Notes: generated from the sequence alone by a model not told the origin. Positions 7,962-16,520 are shown, numbered from the stretch's first letter. The stretch: DNA of 32,608 nt from GCA-002694895 sp964436345 (GCA_964436345.1 CAYTCC010000006.1:1-32608); one strand, 5' to 3'. Made by a program: numbers and translations.

Positions 7962-9164
7962 ATGAGTAAATTATTTTCATACATTACCAAAATCATCCTT
8001 AATCCTATTGCCCTTGGAATACTATTTATTGTTTCAGTTCTTGGTGGTGGATTAGGTAGTGCTTTAGGTTTAGGCTTTATAAGCGCACCTTTTGCTTATA
8101 TTTCCATTCCTTCGGAAACATTATATGTTTTTGAAGGGTCAAAAGATAATTTTTTAATTAATTTTTTAAATAGTGCCATAACTAATACCTTGCTTATGTC
8201 ATTATTAACAATCGTAATATTATTAGTTGTTTCTATTAAAGCTACTAGTAAGATGAAAATTATTCCTTCAGGAATTCAAAATTTAATAGAATTTGCTATT
8301 GAAGCAATGTATAACACTTGTAAAAAGATTGCTGGTGAAGAAAAAGGGAAGATATTTTTTCCTTTGGTAATGACTATTTTCTTGTTTGTTGTTATCTCCA
8401 ATTGGATTGGAGTTTTGCCAGGCACTGGTACGATTGGTAGGATTGAATCTGCAGAAGAATATTGTCATCATCAGGAGAAAAAAGATAATTTAGGACATGA
8501 TGTAAAGTTCAATATATATAAAAAGAATGGCAACTTATCATCTACTTTATTTGGATTTGGATCTTCTAAGTATAAGATAAATTCTTCTGATTCATCTTTG
8601 TTTAAGCATTTAGATTCGAAAGATAAGCATAGCGACTATCATGGAAATGAGATTTGTTCTCATGATTGGTTACATCATGAATTTGAAGATGCAAAAAGTC
8701 TGAAAGCTAAGGAATTAGGTGTAGATAATTTTGATAATAATTATCAGGCTGGAATATTAGTACCATTTTTCAGAGGATCAAATTCAGATATTAATACTAC
8801 TTTAGCTTTGGCATTATGCGCCATGATTACGATTCATTGGTGGGGTATCAAGTATTTGGGATTGTCTGGTCATTTTGGAAAATTTATTAATTTTAAAAAT
8901 GGCCCTATAAATTTCTTTGTCGGGATATTGGAGCTGGTTGGAGAATTTGCAAAGGTTATAAGTTTTACTTTTAGGTTGTTTGGTAATATTTTTGCCGGTG
9001 AAGTTTTATTATTTGCTATGGCATTTTTATTACCATTAATAGGGATTATTCCATTTATAGGACTTGAATTATTCGTAGGATTAATTCAGGGACTGATATT
9101 TTCAATGTTAACTTTAGTATTTGCAGCTATTGCTACAGTTAGTCATAATTCTGATGAACATTGA
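7962..9164 (+). CDS. atpB: F-type ATP synthase subunit a, with a His-rich ~105-residue insertion
   Basis: Membrane subunit a, forming the two proton half-channels beside the c-ring. The essential arginine lies in ISFTFRLFGNIFAGEV (about residue 338), followed by the conserved Glu. TM segments are visible near 12-35, 75-95, 133-157, 278-300, 318-345 and 350-392. It is about 400 aa against roughly 230-310 for most bacterial homologs. The excess is a hydrophilic stretch at about 160-266, between LPGTGTIG and VPFFRGSNSDINTTLALAL, holding nine histidines and two cysteines (CHH ... H ... FKHL ... KHSDYH ... CSHDWLHH). By the E. coli topology this loop faces the outside (P side). The start is ATG 7962; TTG 7959 just before it is in frame but less likely. 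The frame is continuous, so this is not a frameshift artefact. Confidence 0.92.
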   Translation: MSKLFSYITKIILNPIALGILFIVSVLGGGLGSALGLGFISAPFAYISIPSETLYVFEGSKDNFLINFLNSAITNTLLMSLLTIVILLVVSIKATSKMKIIPSGIQNLIEFAIEAMYNTCKKIAGEEKGKIFFPLVMTIFLFVVISNWIGVLPGTGTIGRIESAEEYCHHQEKKDNLGHDVKFNIYKKNGNLSSTLFGFGSSKYKINSSDSSLFKHLDSKDKHSDYHGNEICSHDWLHHEFEDAKSLKAKELGVDNFDNNYQAGILVPFFRGSNSDINTTLALALCAMITIHWWGIKYLGLSGHFGKFINFKNGPINFFVGILELVGEFAKVISFTFRLFGNIFAGEVLLFAMAFLLPLIGIIPFIGLELFVGLIQGLIFSMLTLVFAAIATVSHNSDEH

Positions 9165-9222
9165 TATAATTTATGATAAATTTAATAAACAAAATTAAGT
9201 TCTTAAAAAAAGGAGTTAAATT

Positions 9223-9447
9223 ATGGATGGAGATATTTTAAATATTGGGGCTGGATTGGCTATAGGATTGGGTGCTATTGGCCCAGGTATAGGAATAGGA
9301 TTGTTAGGATCAAAAGCTATGGAAGCTATTGGTAGAAATCCAGAAGCCGCAGGTCCAATACAGACAAATATGATTTTAGCTATTGCATTTGCTGAAGCAA
9401 TTGCTATTTATGCTCTAGTTGTAGCTATTTTAATTAAATTCGTTTAA
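9223..9447 (+). CDS. atpE: F-type ATP synthase subunit c
   Basis: A 74-aa proteolipid with two transmembrane helices that oligomerises into the rotor ring. Helix 1 has the alternating glycine pattern (GAGLAIGLGAIGPGIGIG), the polar loop is GRNPEA, and helix 2 carries the ion-binding glutamate in AFAEAIAIY. The Gln (helix 1) and Ser/Thr next to the Glu seen in Na+-binding c-rings are absent: I in GPGIGIG, and A after the Glu. This predicts H+ coupling. AGGAG at 9211-9215 gives a strong ribosome binding site, consistent with the high copy number needed for c. Confidence 0.95.
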   Translation: MDGDILNIGAGLAIGLGAIGPGIGIGLLGSKAMEAIGRNPEAAGPIQTNMILAIAFAEAIAIYALVVAILIKFV

Positions 9448-9471
9448 CTAAGAATAATTTAGGAGTTTTTT

Positions 9472-9972
9472 ATGGATGCAGTAGGCATAAATTGGCCTGG
9501 ACTGTTAACTCAGTTTATAAGTTTTCTTATTCTATTTCTTTTGTTAAAAAAGTTTTTGTATTCTCCTATTGTTAAAATGCTAGAGGATAGAGCTGAAAAA
9601 ATTAAATTTAGCTTAGAGACTGCTGAACGTGTTAAGGAAGAGGCAGAACAAACATCAGCTGCAAATGAAACTCTAATGATAAAAGCAAGAGAGGAATCTC
9701 AGGCTTTTATATCGGAGGCAAGAGAACAGGCAAAGAAGATAAAAGAATCTGAATTAGAAAAAAGTAAATCACAAATTGAAAGTGAAAGGAAAAGAGCTCT
9801 TGATGAAATCAGATCTGAACAAGATAAAATAATTAATAATATAAGATCTGAATTTTCTAGTTTAGCTATTTCAGCGGCTGAGAAAATTGTTGAACGAGAA
9901 GTAAATGCGAATAATCATAAAGAGATTATTCAATCATTTCTTGAAAAAGCAAAAAATATAAAAAGTGAATAG
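9472..9972 (+). CDS. atpF: F-type ATP synthase subunit b
   Basis: Peripheral-stalk subunit, 166 aa. One N-terminal membrane helix (about 12-30; LLTQFISFLILFLLLKKFLY) is followed by the conserved YSPIVKMLEDRAEKI and a long charged heptad-rich helix running to the C-terminus that dimerises and binds delta. Only one b gene is present, so a homodimer is expected rather than the b/b' pair of phototrophs. An AGGAG ribosome binding site precedes the ATG, and atpH follows after 9 bp. Confidence 0.93.
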   Translation: MDAVGINWPGLLTQFISFLILFLLLKKFLYSPIVKMLEDRAEKIKFSLETAERVKEEAEQTSAANETLMIKAREESQAFISEAREQAKKIKESELEKSKSQIESERKRALDEIRSEQDKIINNIRSEFSSLAISAAEKIVEREVNANNHKEIIQSFLEKAKNIKSE

Positions 9973-9981
9973 TAAATATTT

Positions 9982-10515
9982 ATGATAAAAGATACAAAAA
10001 TAGCGAAAAGATATGCAAGAGCATTATTTGATATTGCCTCTGAAGATCAGAGTTATAATGACTGGTTGGATAAACTGAAATTGATTTCTGATACTGAGAC
10101 TGATAAAGATTTTGCTAATGTATTAAATTCAACAAAAATATCTTTATCAAAAAAAATGAACACAATTGATGAAGTCTTTAAAAGTAAATTAAATACATTA
10201 CAATTGAATTTCTTAAAACTATTAACTAAGAATCAATCTTTTTCTATTATTCAAGATATTCATAAACAGTTTGTGGGTCAAGTTGAAAAATTAAATAATA
10301 TTATTAGAGTTTCGGTTACATCCCCATATAAAATTAGTGATGACCTTAAAGATCAAATTTCAAATTTAGTTAATGAGATATCAGGAGCTGAATCTGTTAT
10401 AGAAGAAAAAATTGATATTGAACTGATTGGGGGAGTAGTAATCAGATTAGGAGATACTGTTATTGACGGTAGTATTAAAAATAAAGTTAAACAATTAAGA
10501 AGAGAATTAGTATAA
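9982..10515 (+). CDS. atpH: F-type ATP synthase subunit delta
   Basis: A 177-aa subunit linking the F1 head to the b stalk. The N-terminal AKRYARALFDIASE is the family signature, and the C-terminal GGVVIRLGDTVIDGSIKNKVKQL is the conserved delta/OSCP tail. The length is normal. It lies 9 bp after atpF and 12 bp before atpA, in the standard b-delta-alpha order. Confidence 0.93.
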   Translation: MIKDTKIAKRYARALFDIASEDQSYNDWLDKLKLISDTETDKDFANVLNSTKISLSKKMNTIDEVFKSKLNTLQLNFLKLLTKNQSFSIIQDIHKQFVGQVEKLNNIIRVSVTSPYKISDDLKDQISNLVNEISGAESVIEEKIDIELIGGVVIRLGDTVIDGSIKNKVKQLRRELV

Positions 10516-10527
10516 GAGAGGAAAGTT

Positions 10528-12033
10528 ATGGCGAATGAAGATATTGCATCAATAATAAAAGAACAAATTAAAAAATTTGGTGATGAATTAAAAGTTGAGC
10601 AGACAGGCATAGTAACTGAAGCTGGTGATGGGGTAGCAAGAGTTCAAGGATTATCGAATGTGAAAGCAAATGAAATAGTACAGTTCCAAAATGATATTTT
10701 TGGATTAGCTTTAAATTTGGAAGAAGATACCGTTGGAGTTGTTATTTTAGGTGATTATCTAGGGATCAAGGAAGGTGATGAAGTGAAAAGCACTGGCAGG
10801 ATTGTTGAAGTTCCAGCAGGAAATGATATGATTGGCCGTGTATTAAACCCGTTAGGGCAACCAATAGATGGTAAAGGCAGTATTGCTTCAACTGAAACTA
10901 TTGAAGTTGAAAAAATCGCTCCCGGTGTAGTTGAAAGGCAATCTGTCAGCGAGCCAGTTCAGTTTGGTGTAAAAGTTGTAGATGGATTAGTCCCTATTGG
11001 AAGAGGTCAGAGAGAACTTGTTATTGGTGATAGAGGTACTGGGAAAACGGCTGTTTGTATCGATGCTATTATCAATCAAAAAGATGGTGATTTGATATGC
11101 ATATATGTTTCTATTGGTCAAAAGGCATCGAAAGTTGCGAATATAGTTAACCAATTAGAAACTAATGGAGCCATGGAACATACTATAGTGGTAACTGCAA
11201 ATGCTTCTGAGTCAGCTGCACTTCAGTATTTGGCACCTTATTCGGGTTGTGCTATAGGTGAGTATTTTATGTCCCAGGGTAAAGATGTATTAATTGTATA
11301 TGATGATCTTACAAAACATGCGTGGGCTTATCGTCAAATGTCATTGTTACTTAGAAGACCTCCCGGAAGAGAAGCATATCCTGGTGATGTTTTTTATTTG
11401 CATTCAAGATTACTTGAAAGAGCTGCAAAATTGAACGCGGACTATGGCGGAGCATCAATGACAGCTTTGCCAGTAATTGAAACTCAAGCAGGAGATGTAT
11501 CTGCTTATATTCCAACAAATGTAATTTCAATTACTGATGGGCAACTATACCTAGAGCCAGATCTTTTTAATTCTGGAATAAGACCTGCAGTGAATTTAGG
11601 ACTTTCTGTTACTAGAGTTGGTAGTGCTGCGCAGACAAAAGCTGTGAAATCAGTAGCTGGTAGTTTAAAAATTCAAATGGCACAATTCAGAGAATTGGAA
11701 ACATTTGCTCAGTTCGGTACTTCTGATTTGGATGATGCTACAAAGAAGCAATTAGATAGAGGTCAAAGAATACTTGAATTACTTAAACAAAATGAGGCTT
11801 CGCCAGTTGCAATGGAACAACAGGTGTGCATGTTTCATATGGCTAATGAAGGTATTTTGGATGATATTCCTGTGGAAAAAGTGAAAGAGTTTGAATTAGG
11901 GTGGTATGACTATGCAGAATCAAATTTGAGTGAAGTTTTAAATACTATAAAATCTTCAGGAGATTTGGATGATGATTCTAAAAAGACTATATCTGAAATC
12001 AGCTCGAAATATAAAAAATCAATGGGTTTTTAA
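10528..12033 (+). CDS. atpA: F-type ATP synthase subunit alpha
   Basis: Non-catalytic nucleotide-binding subunit of F1, 501 aa. It has Walker A GDRGTGKT (about 167-174), the Walker B region DVLIVYDDLTKHAWAYRQ, the conserved RRPPGREAYPGDVFYLHSRLLERA, and the arginine finger in SVTRVGSAAQTKA that completes the catalytic site on beta. The C-terminal helical domain is complete. A GAGAGGAAAG ribosome binding site precedes the ATG. atpG follows after 3 bp. Confidence 0.97.
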   Translation: MANEDIASIIKEQIKKFGDELKVEQTGIVTEAGDGVARVQGLSNVKANEIVQFQNDIFGLALNLEEDTVGVVILGDYLGIKEGDEVKSTGRIVEVPAGNDMIGRVLNPLGQPIDGKGSIASTETIEVEKIAPGVVERQSVSEPVQFGVKVVDGLVPIGRGQRELVIGDRGTGKTAVCIDAIINQKDGDLICIYVSIGQKASKVANIVNQLETNGAMEHTIVVTANASESAALQYLAPYSGCAIGEYFMSQGKDVLIVYDDLTKHAWAYRQMSLLLRRPPGREAYPGDVFYLHSRLLERAAKLNADYGGASMTALPVIETQAGDVSAYIPTNVISITDGQLYLEPDLFNSGIRPAVNLGLSVTRVGSAAQTKAVKSVAGSLKIQMAQFRELETFAQFGTSDLDDATKKQLDRGQRILELLKQNEASPVAMEQQVCMFHMANEGILDDIPVEKVKEFELGWYDYAESNLSEVLNTIKSSGDLDDDSKKTISEISSKYKKSMGF

Positions 12034-12036
12034 TTA

Positions 12037-12900
12037 ATGGCAAGTACTAAAGAACTACGTACAAGAATTAAATCGATTACGAATACAGCTAAAGTTACAG
12101 GTGCTATGCAGATGATTGCGGCTTCTAAATTACGAAAGGCTCAAGATGCTGCTGAGAATTATAATATATATTCAACAAATTATGAAAATATAAAAAATAG
12201 TATATTAAATTCTGCAGACTTTGATCTTTTAGCTGAATATAGTGATTTATTTAAATCACATGAAAATTCTGATGAAAATGTATTATATTTAGTAATTTCT
12301 TCCAATCGAGGTTTGTCTGGGCCATTATTTGGAAATTTAGTTAAAACTTTAGAAGAAAACACCAAACAAGTTAATAAAAAGAGTTTTGTTTCATTAGGGA
12401 AAAAAATAGATAAATATATTAATTCTAGAAATTTGAATTTACTAAATACTTTTGAAATGAAAGATGAATTTACATCAGAAGATGTTGAATTGATTAGTGA
12501 TTATATTGTTGATGAGTTTATTGAAAATCAATACACATCTGTTAAATTAGTTTATTCTCACTTTAATAGTGTAGCTAATCAAAAAGCTGAAATTATTGAC
12601 CTTTTACCATTTAAACAAAGTAAGAATAGCCAAAATGTTAGTAATCATATTTTTGAACCTAATCAATTAGATTTAATATTTGATTTTGCTCCAAAATATG
12701 TATTTATTATGATTTTCAGATCTATTCTAGATTCATTGGCTAGCGAGCATGCAGCTAGGATGGTTGCAATGCAAAATGCTACTGATAATGCCAATGAATT
12801 AGTTGATGATCTCACTTTAGATTTGAATAAAGCAAGACAAGAAACAATTACATCAGAATTGTTGGATTTGGTTGGTGGAATGTCTGCAATTGAAAATTAA
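12037..12900 (+). CDS. atpG: F-type ATP synthase subunit gamma
   Basis: Central rotor shaft, 287 aa. The N-terminal helix (STKELRTRIKSITNTAKVTGAMQMIAASKLRKAQ) and C-terminal helix (ARMVAMQNATDNANELVDDLTLDLNKARQ ... ITSELLDLVGG) form the coiled coil inside the alpha3beta3 ring; both are well conserved. The middle Rossmann-like domain is more diverged, as usual. No cyanobacterial or chloroplast regulatory insertion with a dithiol is present. The gene lies between atpA and atpD in standard order. Confidence 0.95.
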   Translation: MASTKELRTRIKSITNTAKVTGAMQMIAASKLRKAQDAAENYNIYSTNYENIKNSILNSADFDLLAEYSDLFKSHENSDENVLYLVISSNRGLSGPLFGNLVKTLEENTKQVNKKSFVSLGKKIDKYINSRNLNLLNTFEMKDEFTSEDVELISDYIVDEFIENQYTSVKLVYSHFNSVANQKAEIIDLLPFKQSKNSQNVSNHIFEPNQLDLIFDFAPKYVFIMIFRSILDSLASEHAARMVAMQNATDNANELVDDLTLDLNKARQETITSELLDLVGGMSAIEN

Positions 12901-12928
12901 TATTTATTTTTAAATTAGGAGTATTGAA

Positions 12929-14326
12929 ATGTCAAAAGGAAATATTGTTCAAGTTATTGGTACAGTAGTGGATGTGGAATTCCCTCCTGATAAATTACCT
13001 AATATTTACAACGCTTTAGAAACAGATTTAGCTGGAGAAAAATTAGTTTTAGAAGTAGAACAGTTAGTTGGTAATAATTGGGCACGATGTCTTGCTTTAG
13101 GCTCTACAGATGGTTTGTCCAGAGGACAGGAAGTCTTGGATACCGGAGCGGCAGTTCAAGTACCTGTTGGCGATCCTTCTCTTGGAAGATTATTTAACGT
13201 TTTAGGGGATGCTATTGATGATGGTGATCCAATTCCTAAAGATGTTGAAAGATGGCCAATTCATAGACCAGCTCCTGCTTTTGATCAGCAAAGGAGTACA
13301 ACTGAAATTTTGGAAACTGGGATTAAAGTTATAGATTTAATGACTCCTTTTGCGAAAGGTGGTAAAGTTGGCGCATATGGTGGTGCAGGAGTAGGGAAAA
13401 CTGTAATTATAACTGAATTAATTAGAAATATAGCTCAGGAACATTCTGGGGTATCAGTATTCGCAGGTGTTGGGGAAAGATCAAGGGAAGGCAATGATTT
13501 ATGGAATGAAATGAAAGAATATGGAGTTTTAGATTCTACGGCATTAGTATTTGGCCAAATGAATGAACCTCCAGGAACTAGAGCAAGAATTGCATTAACT
13601 GGGTTAACCATGGCGGAATATTTCAGAGATGTACGTAAACAAGATGTTTTACTTTTCGTTGATAATGTATACAGATATATATTGGCCGGAATGGAGGTAT
13701 CAGCCTTATTGGGAAGAATGCCTTCGGCAGTAGGTTATCAGCCAACATTAAGCACCGAAATAGGAGATTTGGAAGAAAGAATCACTTCTACAAATGATGG
13801 ATCAATTACATCTTTTCAGGCTGTTTATGTTCCTGCTGATGATTATACTGATCCGGGAATTGTAACAACTTTTGGTCACTTAGATGCAAATATAGCTTTA
13901 GAAAGAGCTTTAGCCGAACAAGCATTATTTCCTGCAGTAGATCCACTTGCATCAAATTCAAGAATTCTTGAACCAGCTGTTGTTGGAGAAGATCATTACA
14001 GAGCTGCACAAGGTGTAAAACAAATATTACAAAGATATAAAGACTTACAGGACGTTATAGCTATATTGGGTATTGAAGAATTATCTGAAGAAGATCAAGT
14101 TATAGTAGGTAGAGCAAGAAGAATTCAAAGATTTTTAACTCAACCATTTTTTGTTGGAGAAGTTTTTACTGGAATTCCAGGTAAATATGTTTCTATTGAA
14201 GAAAATGTTAGAGGATTTCTAGAAATCTTAGAAGGGAAACATGATGATTTGCCTGAACAGGCTTTTTACATGCAAGGAACTATTGATGAAGTAGTGGAAA
14301 ATGCAAAACCAAAACAAAAGCAATAG
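12929..14326 (+). CDS. atpD: F-type ATP synthase subunit beta
   Basis: Catalytic subunit, 465 aa. Walker A GGAGVGKT is at about 151-158, the catalytic glutamate is in GERSREG (E183), and Walker B is LLFVDN. EELSEED is a conservative form of the DELSEED lever that contacts gamma. The residue stacking on the adenine, usually Tyr in YPAVDPL, is Phe here (LFPAVDPL). Other small departures are KVGAYGG for the usual KIGLFGG and DNVYRYI for DNIFRF. All catalytic residues are intact, so it should be active. A GGAG ribosome binding site precedes the ATG. Confidence 0.97.
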   Translation: MSKGNIVQVIGTVVDVEFPPDKLPNIYNALETDLAGEKLVLEVEQLVGNNWARCLALGSTDGLSRGQEVLDTGAAVQVPVGDPSLGRLFNVLGDAIDDGDPIPKDVERWPIHRPAPAFDQQRSTTEILETGIKVIDLMTPFAKGGKVGAYGGAGVGKTVIITELIRNIAQEHSGVSVFAGVGERSREGNDLWNEMKEYGVLDSTALVFGQMNEPPGTRARIALTGLTMAEYFRDVRKQDVLLFVDNVYRYILAGMEVSALLGRMPSAVGYQPTLSTEIGDLEERITSTNDGSITSFQAVYVPADDYTDPGIVTTFGHLDANIALERALAEQALFPAVDPLASNSRILEPAVVGEDHYRAAQGVKQILQRYKDLQDVIAILGIEELSEEDQVIVGRARRIQRFLTQPFFVGEVFTGIPGKYVSIEENVRGFLEILEGKHDDLPEQAFYMQGTIDEVVENAKPKQKQ

Positions 14327-14334
14327 AGGTTGTC

Positions 14335-14577
14335 ATGTCTTTTGAAATAGATATAATTTCTCAAAATGGTTTAGATTTTACTGGTAATGTTGATTCTGTG
14401 ACTCTGCCAGGCAAGGATGGTTATATTACAGTATTACAAAATCATGCTAGTTTAGTTACAACTTTAAAATCTGGAAAATTAATTACTAGATCTACTAAAG
14501 AAAAAGAAAAGACTATTGAAATAACTGGTGGTTTTTCAGAGATTAAAAATAATAAATTAATTGTATTAATAGATTAA
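14335..14577 (+). CDS. atpC: F-type ATP synthase subunit epsilon, N-terminal domain only
   Basis: An 80-aa epsilon subunit against the common 130-140 aa. The N-terminal beta-sandwich is complete: FEIDIISQNG, VTLPGKDGYITVLQNHASLVTTLKSG, and IEITGGFSEIKNNKLIVLID. The frame stops right where the C-terminal two-helix domain would begin. That domain is what inhibits ATP hydrolysis in E. coli and Bacillus. Naturally short epsilons are known in a few phyla, and nothing downstream in any frame looks like a lost helical domain because rex begins (on the other strand) 5 bp later, so this seems real rather than a frameshift. It is the last gene of the operon. Confidence 0.88.
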   Translation: MSFEIDIISQNGLDFTGNVDSVTLPGKDGYITVLQNHASLVTTLKSGKLITRSTKEKEKTIEITGGFSEIKNNKLIVLID

Positions 14578-14582
14578 TAAAC

Positions 14583-15209
14583 TTATTTGTTTAAATAATA
14601 AGACATTGACTGAAGAGACAAGATAGGGTCAATGTTTCTGCAAACTATTGCTTTTGGGAGTACAGGTTTCATAGGCGCATAGTTTAAAATTGCTTTTATA
14701 CCACTTTCTACCAATCTGTCTATTACCCCCTGAGCATCTGGGGCAGGTACAGTTACTATTCCAATTTTAATATTTAATTTTTTTATTGTACTTTTCATTT
14801 CAGATATTGGTTTTATAACTATATCTTTGTTAGCAATATTAGAAGGGATAGAAATATCAAAAGCTGCTTTGATTATATAACCTTCATTTTCAAAACCATG
14901 ATAATTAATTACAGCCTGACCCAAATTTCCAATACCTACAACACAGGTATTCCATTTTTGATTTAAATTAAGTATTTGTCTTAACTCATCTAAGAGATAG
15001 TCTATATTGTATCCTCTCCCTTGTTTTCCAAATTTACCAAAATGACTAAAATCTTTTCTTATTTGAGCAGGAGTAGTTTGTAATAAATTTCCCAAGTGTT
15101 GTGAACTGACAGTTATTTGGTTTAATAATTTTAACTCACTGAGAGTTCTTACATATAAAGGCAATCTTATGATTACTATCTCAGGAATTTCATGTTCATG
15201 TTCATTCAT
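14583..15209 (-). CDS. rex: Redox-sensing transcriptional repressor Rex
   Basis: NADH/NAD+-responsive repressor, 208 aa. The N-terminal winged helix contains LPLYVRTLSELK and the recognition region TTPAQIRKDFSHFGKFGKQGRGYNID. The C-terminal Rossmann domain begins WNTCVVGIGNLGQA (G92, G94, G97) with AAFD carrying the ribose-binding Asp. The domain-swapped C-terminal helix (LQSMSYYL) is present. High NADH normally releases Rex from DNA, opening respiration genes. It faces the ATP synthase operon tail to tail with a 5-bp gap and is divergent from citrate synthase, both plausible targets. I found no consensus Rex operator (TTGTGAA-N4-TTCACAA) in the intergenic region. Confidence 0.92.
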   Translation of the reverse strand: MNEHEHEIPEIVIIRLPLYVRTLSELKLLNQITVSSQHLGNLLQTTPAQIRKDFSHFGKFGKQGRGYNIDYLLDELRQILNLNQKWNTCVVGIGNLGQAVINYHGFENEGYIIKAAFDISIPSNIANKDIVIKPISEMKSTIKKLNIKIGIVTVPAPDAQGVIDRLVESGIKAILNYAPMKPVLPKAIVCRNIDPILSLQSMSYYLNK

Positions 15210-15242
15210 ATTTATTAAATATAAAAATAGTGTAAAAACTTG

Positions 15243-15271
15243 ATTTTAATATTTAATATACCTGAAGTCAA
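15243..15271 (-). promoter_or_regulatory. Promoter for rex
   Basis: On the minus strand, TTGACT (15271-15266), a 17-bp spacer and TAAAAT (15248-15243). The predicted start is near 15236, about 27 nt before the rex ATG. This is a strong match with ideal spacing. Confidence 0.55.
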
Positions 15272-15285
15272 ATCAATATAAATTA

Positions 15286-15300
15286 TGGTATCATTATAAT
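15286..15300 (+). promoter_or_regulatory. Possible -10 region for citrate synthase
   Basis: A perfect TATAAT at 15295-15300 overlaps the end of an extended -10-like TGgTATCAT at 15286-15294, about 45-55 bp before the citrate synthase ATG. No good -35 is seen at 16-18 bp, so this is a weak call. Confidence 0.35.
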
Positions 15301-15343
15301 AAATGTATATCTCTGATATTTATTATAATTTAATGAAAAGAAA

Positions 15344-16486
15344 ATGAACGAATCAAACGATATTAAAATCCATAGGGGATTGAAGGAAATATATCTTGAT
15401 AGAACAAAATCAAGTTATATTGACGGTAAAAATGGAAAATTATATTATCGAGGATTTAATATTAATGAATTGGCAAATAATTCTACTTTTGAAGAAGTTA
15501 GTTACTTATTGATTCATGGAACACTCCCAAACAAATCACAACTTGATGAAATAACGACTTGGATGGCAAATAACAGGGAAATTCCAAATGAAGTTATCAA
15601 ATTGATAGATTCAATTAAACATCTTCATCCAATGGATGTTTTAAGAACCACTATTTCAACTTTAGCTGCATTTGATGAATCTTTGGAGGATGATTCCAAT
15701 GAGTCAAATGTAAAAAAAGGATTGTCAATTACTGCAAAAGCACCAACTATTGTAACTACACATATTAGACTTAGAGATGGTAAGGATTCTATTTCTCCTG
15801 ATAAATCATTGTCACATGCAGCAAATTTTTTATATATGCTTTTTGGAGTTATCCCAGATGAATTAGATGCAAAATTAATTGATAAAGATTTAATTTTACA
15901 CGCAGAGCACGGGTTAAATGCTTCTTCATTTGCAGCAAGAGTGGTAGCTTCAACTCAATCAGATGTGTATTCTGCTATTACAGCTGGTATAGCTTGCTTG
16001 AAAGGACCGGCTCATGGAGGTGCAGCTGAAGGTGTGATGAAACAAGCTCAAGAAATTGGAGATGAGAAGAATACGGTAAATTATGTTAAGAATTTATTAT
16101 CTTCTGGCGGTAGAATAATGGGGTTTGGTCATAGAGTTTATAAAACCGCTGATCCTCGAGCTTTGATTTTAAAAATAGATGCAAAAAATTTAAGTGAAAG
16201 AAAAGGTAATCCTAAATGGTTTGCTATTCTTCAATCTTTGGCAGATTGCATGGAACCATATGAGAAAAAAGGTATTTGTGAAAATGTTGATTTCTGGACT
16301 GGTGCTATTTATAATCTATTAGATATACCTGATGATATTTTCGTATCAATATTTGCTTTAGCTAGAATCCCTGGATGGACTGCTCAAATAACTGAGCAAT
16401 TTTCTAATAATATTTTGATAAGACCGTTATTGGCATATGTTGGCGAACTTGAAAAACCATATATAAAAATTGAAGATAGAAAATAA
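15344..16486 (+). CDS. gltA: Citrate synthase (or 2-methylcitrate synthase)
   Basis: Condenses oxaloacetate with acetyl-CoA at entry to the TCA cycle. The 380-aa length fits the short bacterial/archaeal dimeric type rather than the NADH-inhibited hexameric E. coli type. Active-site histidines are in GPAHGG (H224) and GFGHRVYKTADPRA (H263), and the catalytic aspartate is in DFWTGAIY (D316). LHAEHGLNASSFAARV is the conserved substrate-binding block. 2-Methylcitrate synthases share these motifs, so propionyl-CoA use cannot be excluded, but no prpB/prpD is nearby. Only a weak purine tract (GAAAAGAAA) precedes the ATG. It is divergent from rex, which suggests redox control. Confidence 0.9.
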   Translation: MNESNDIKIHRGLKEIYLDRTKSSYIDGKNGKLYYRGFNINELANNSTFEEVSYLLIHGTLPNKSQLDEITTWMANNREIPNEVIKLIDSIKHLHPMDVLRTTISTLAAFDESLEDDSNESNVKKGLSITAKAPTIVTTHIRLRDGKDSISPDKSLSHAANFLYMLFGVIPDELDAKLIDKDLILHAEHGLNASSFAARVVASTQSDVYSAITAGIACLKGPAHGGAAEGVMKQAQEIGDEKNTVNYVKNLLSSGGRIMGFGHRVYKTADPRALILKIDAKNLSERKGNPKWFAILQSLADCMEPYEKKGICENVDFWTGAIYNLLDIPDDIFVSIFALARIPGWTAQITEQFSNNILIRPLLAYVGELEKPYIKIEDRK

Positions 16487-16520
16487 TTATTAAATCATTT
16501 TTGTATTAATAATTCATTTT

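Noticed and set aside
8460..8750. Frameshift or foreign insertion creating the long hydrophilic block of subunit a
   Set aside because: The reading frame is continuous, codon use resembles the flanks, and the conserved sequence resumes exactly (VPFFR ... TLALAL).
13806..14009. Minus-strand Gln/Leu-rich frame inside atpD
   Set aside because: It is the reverse complement of the conserved atpD coding sequence; low-complexity composition explains its length.
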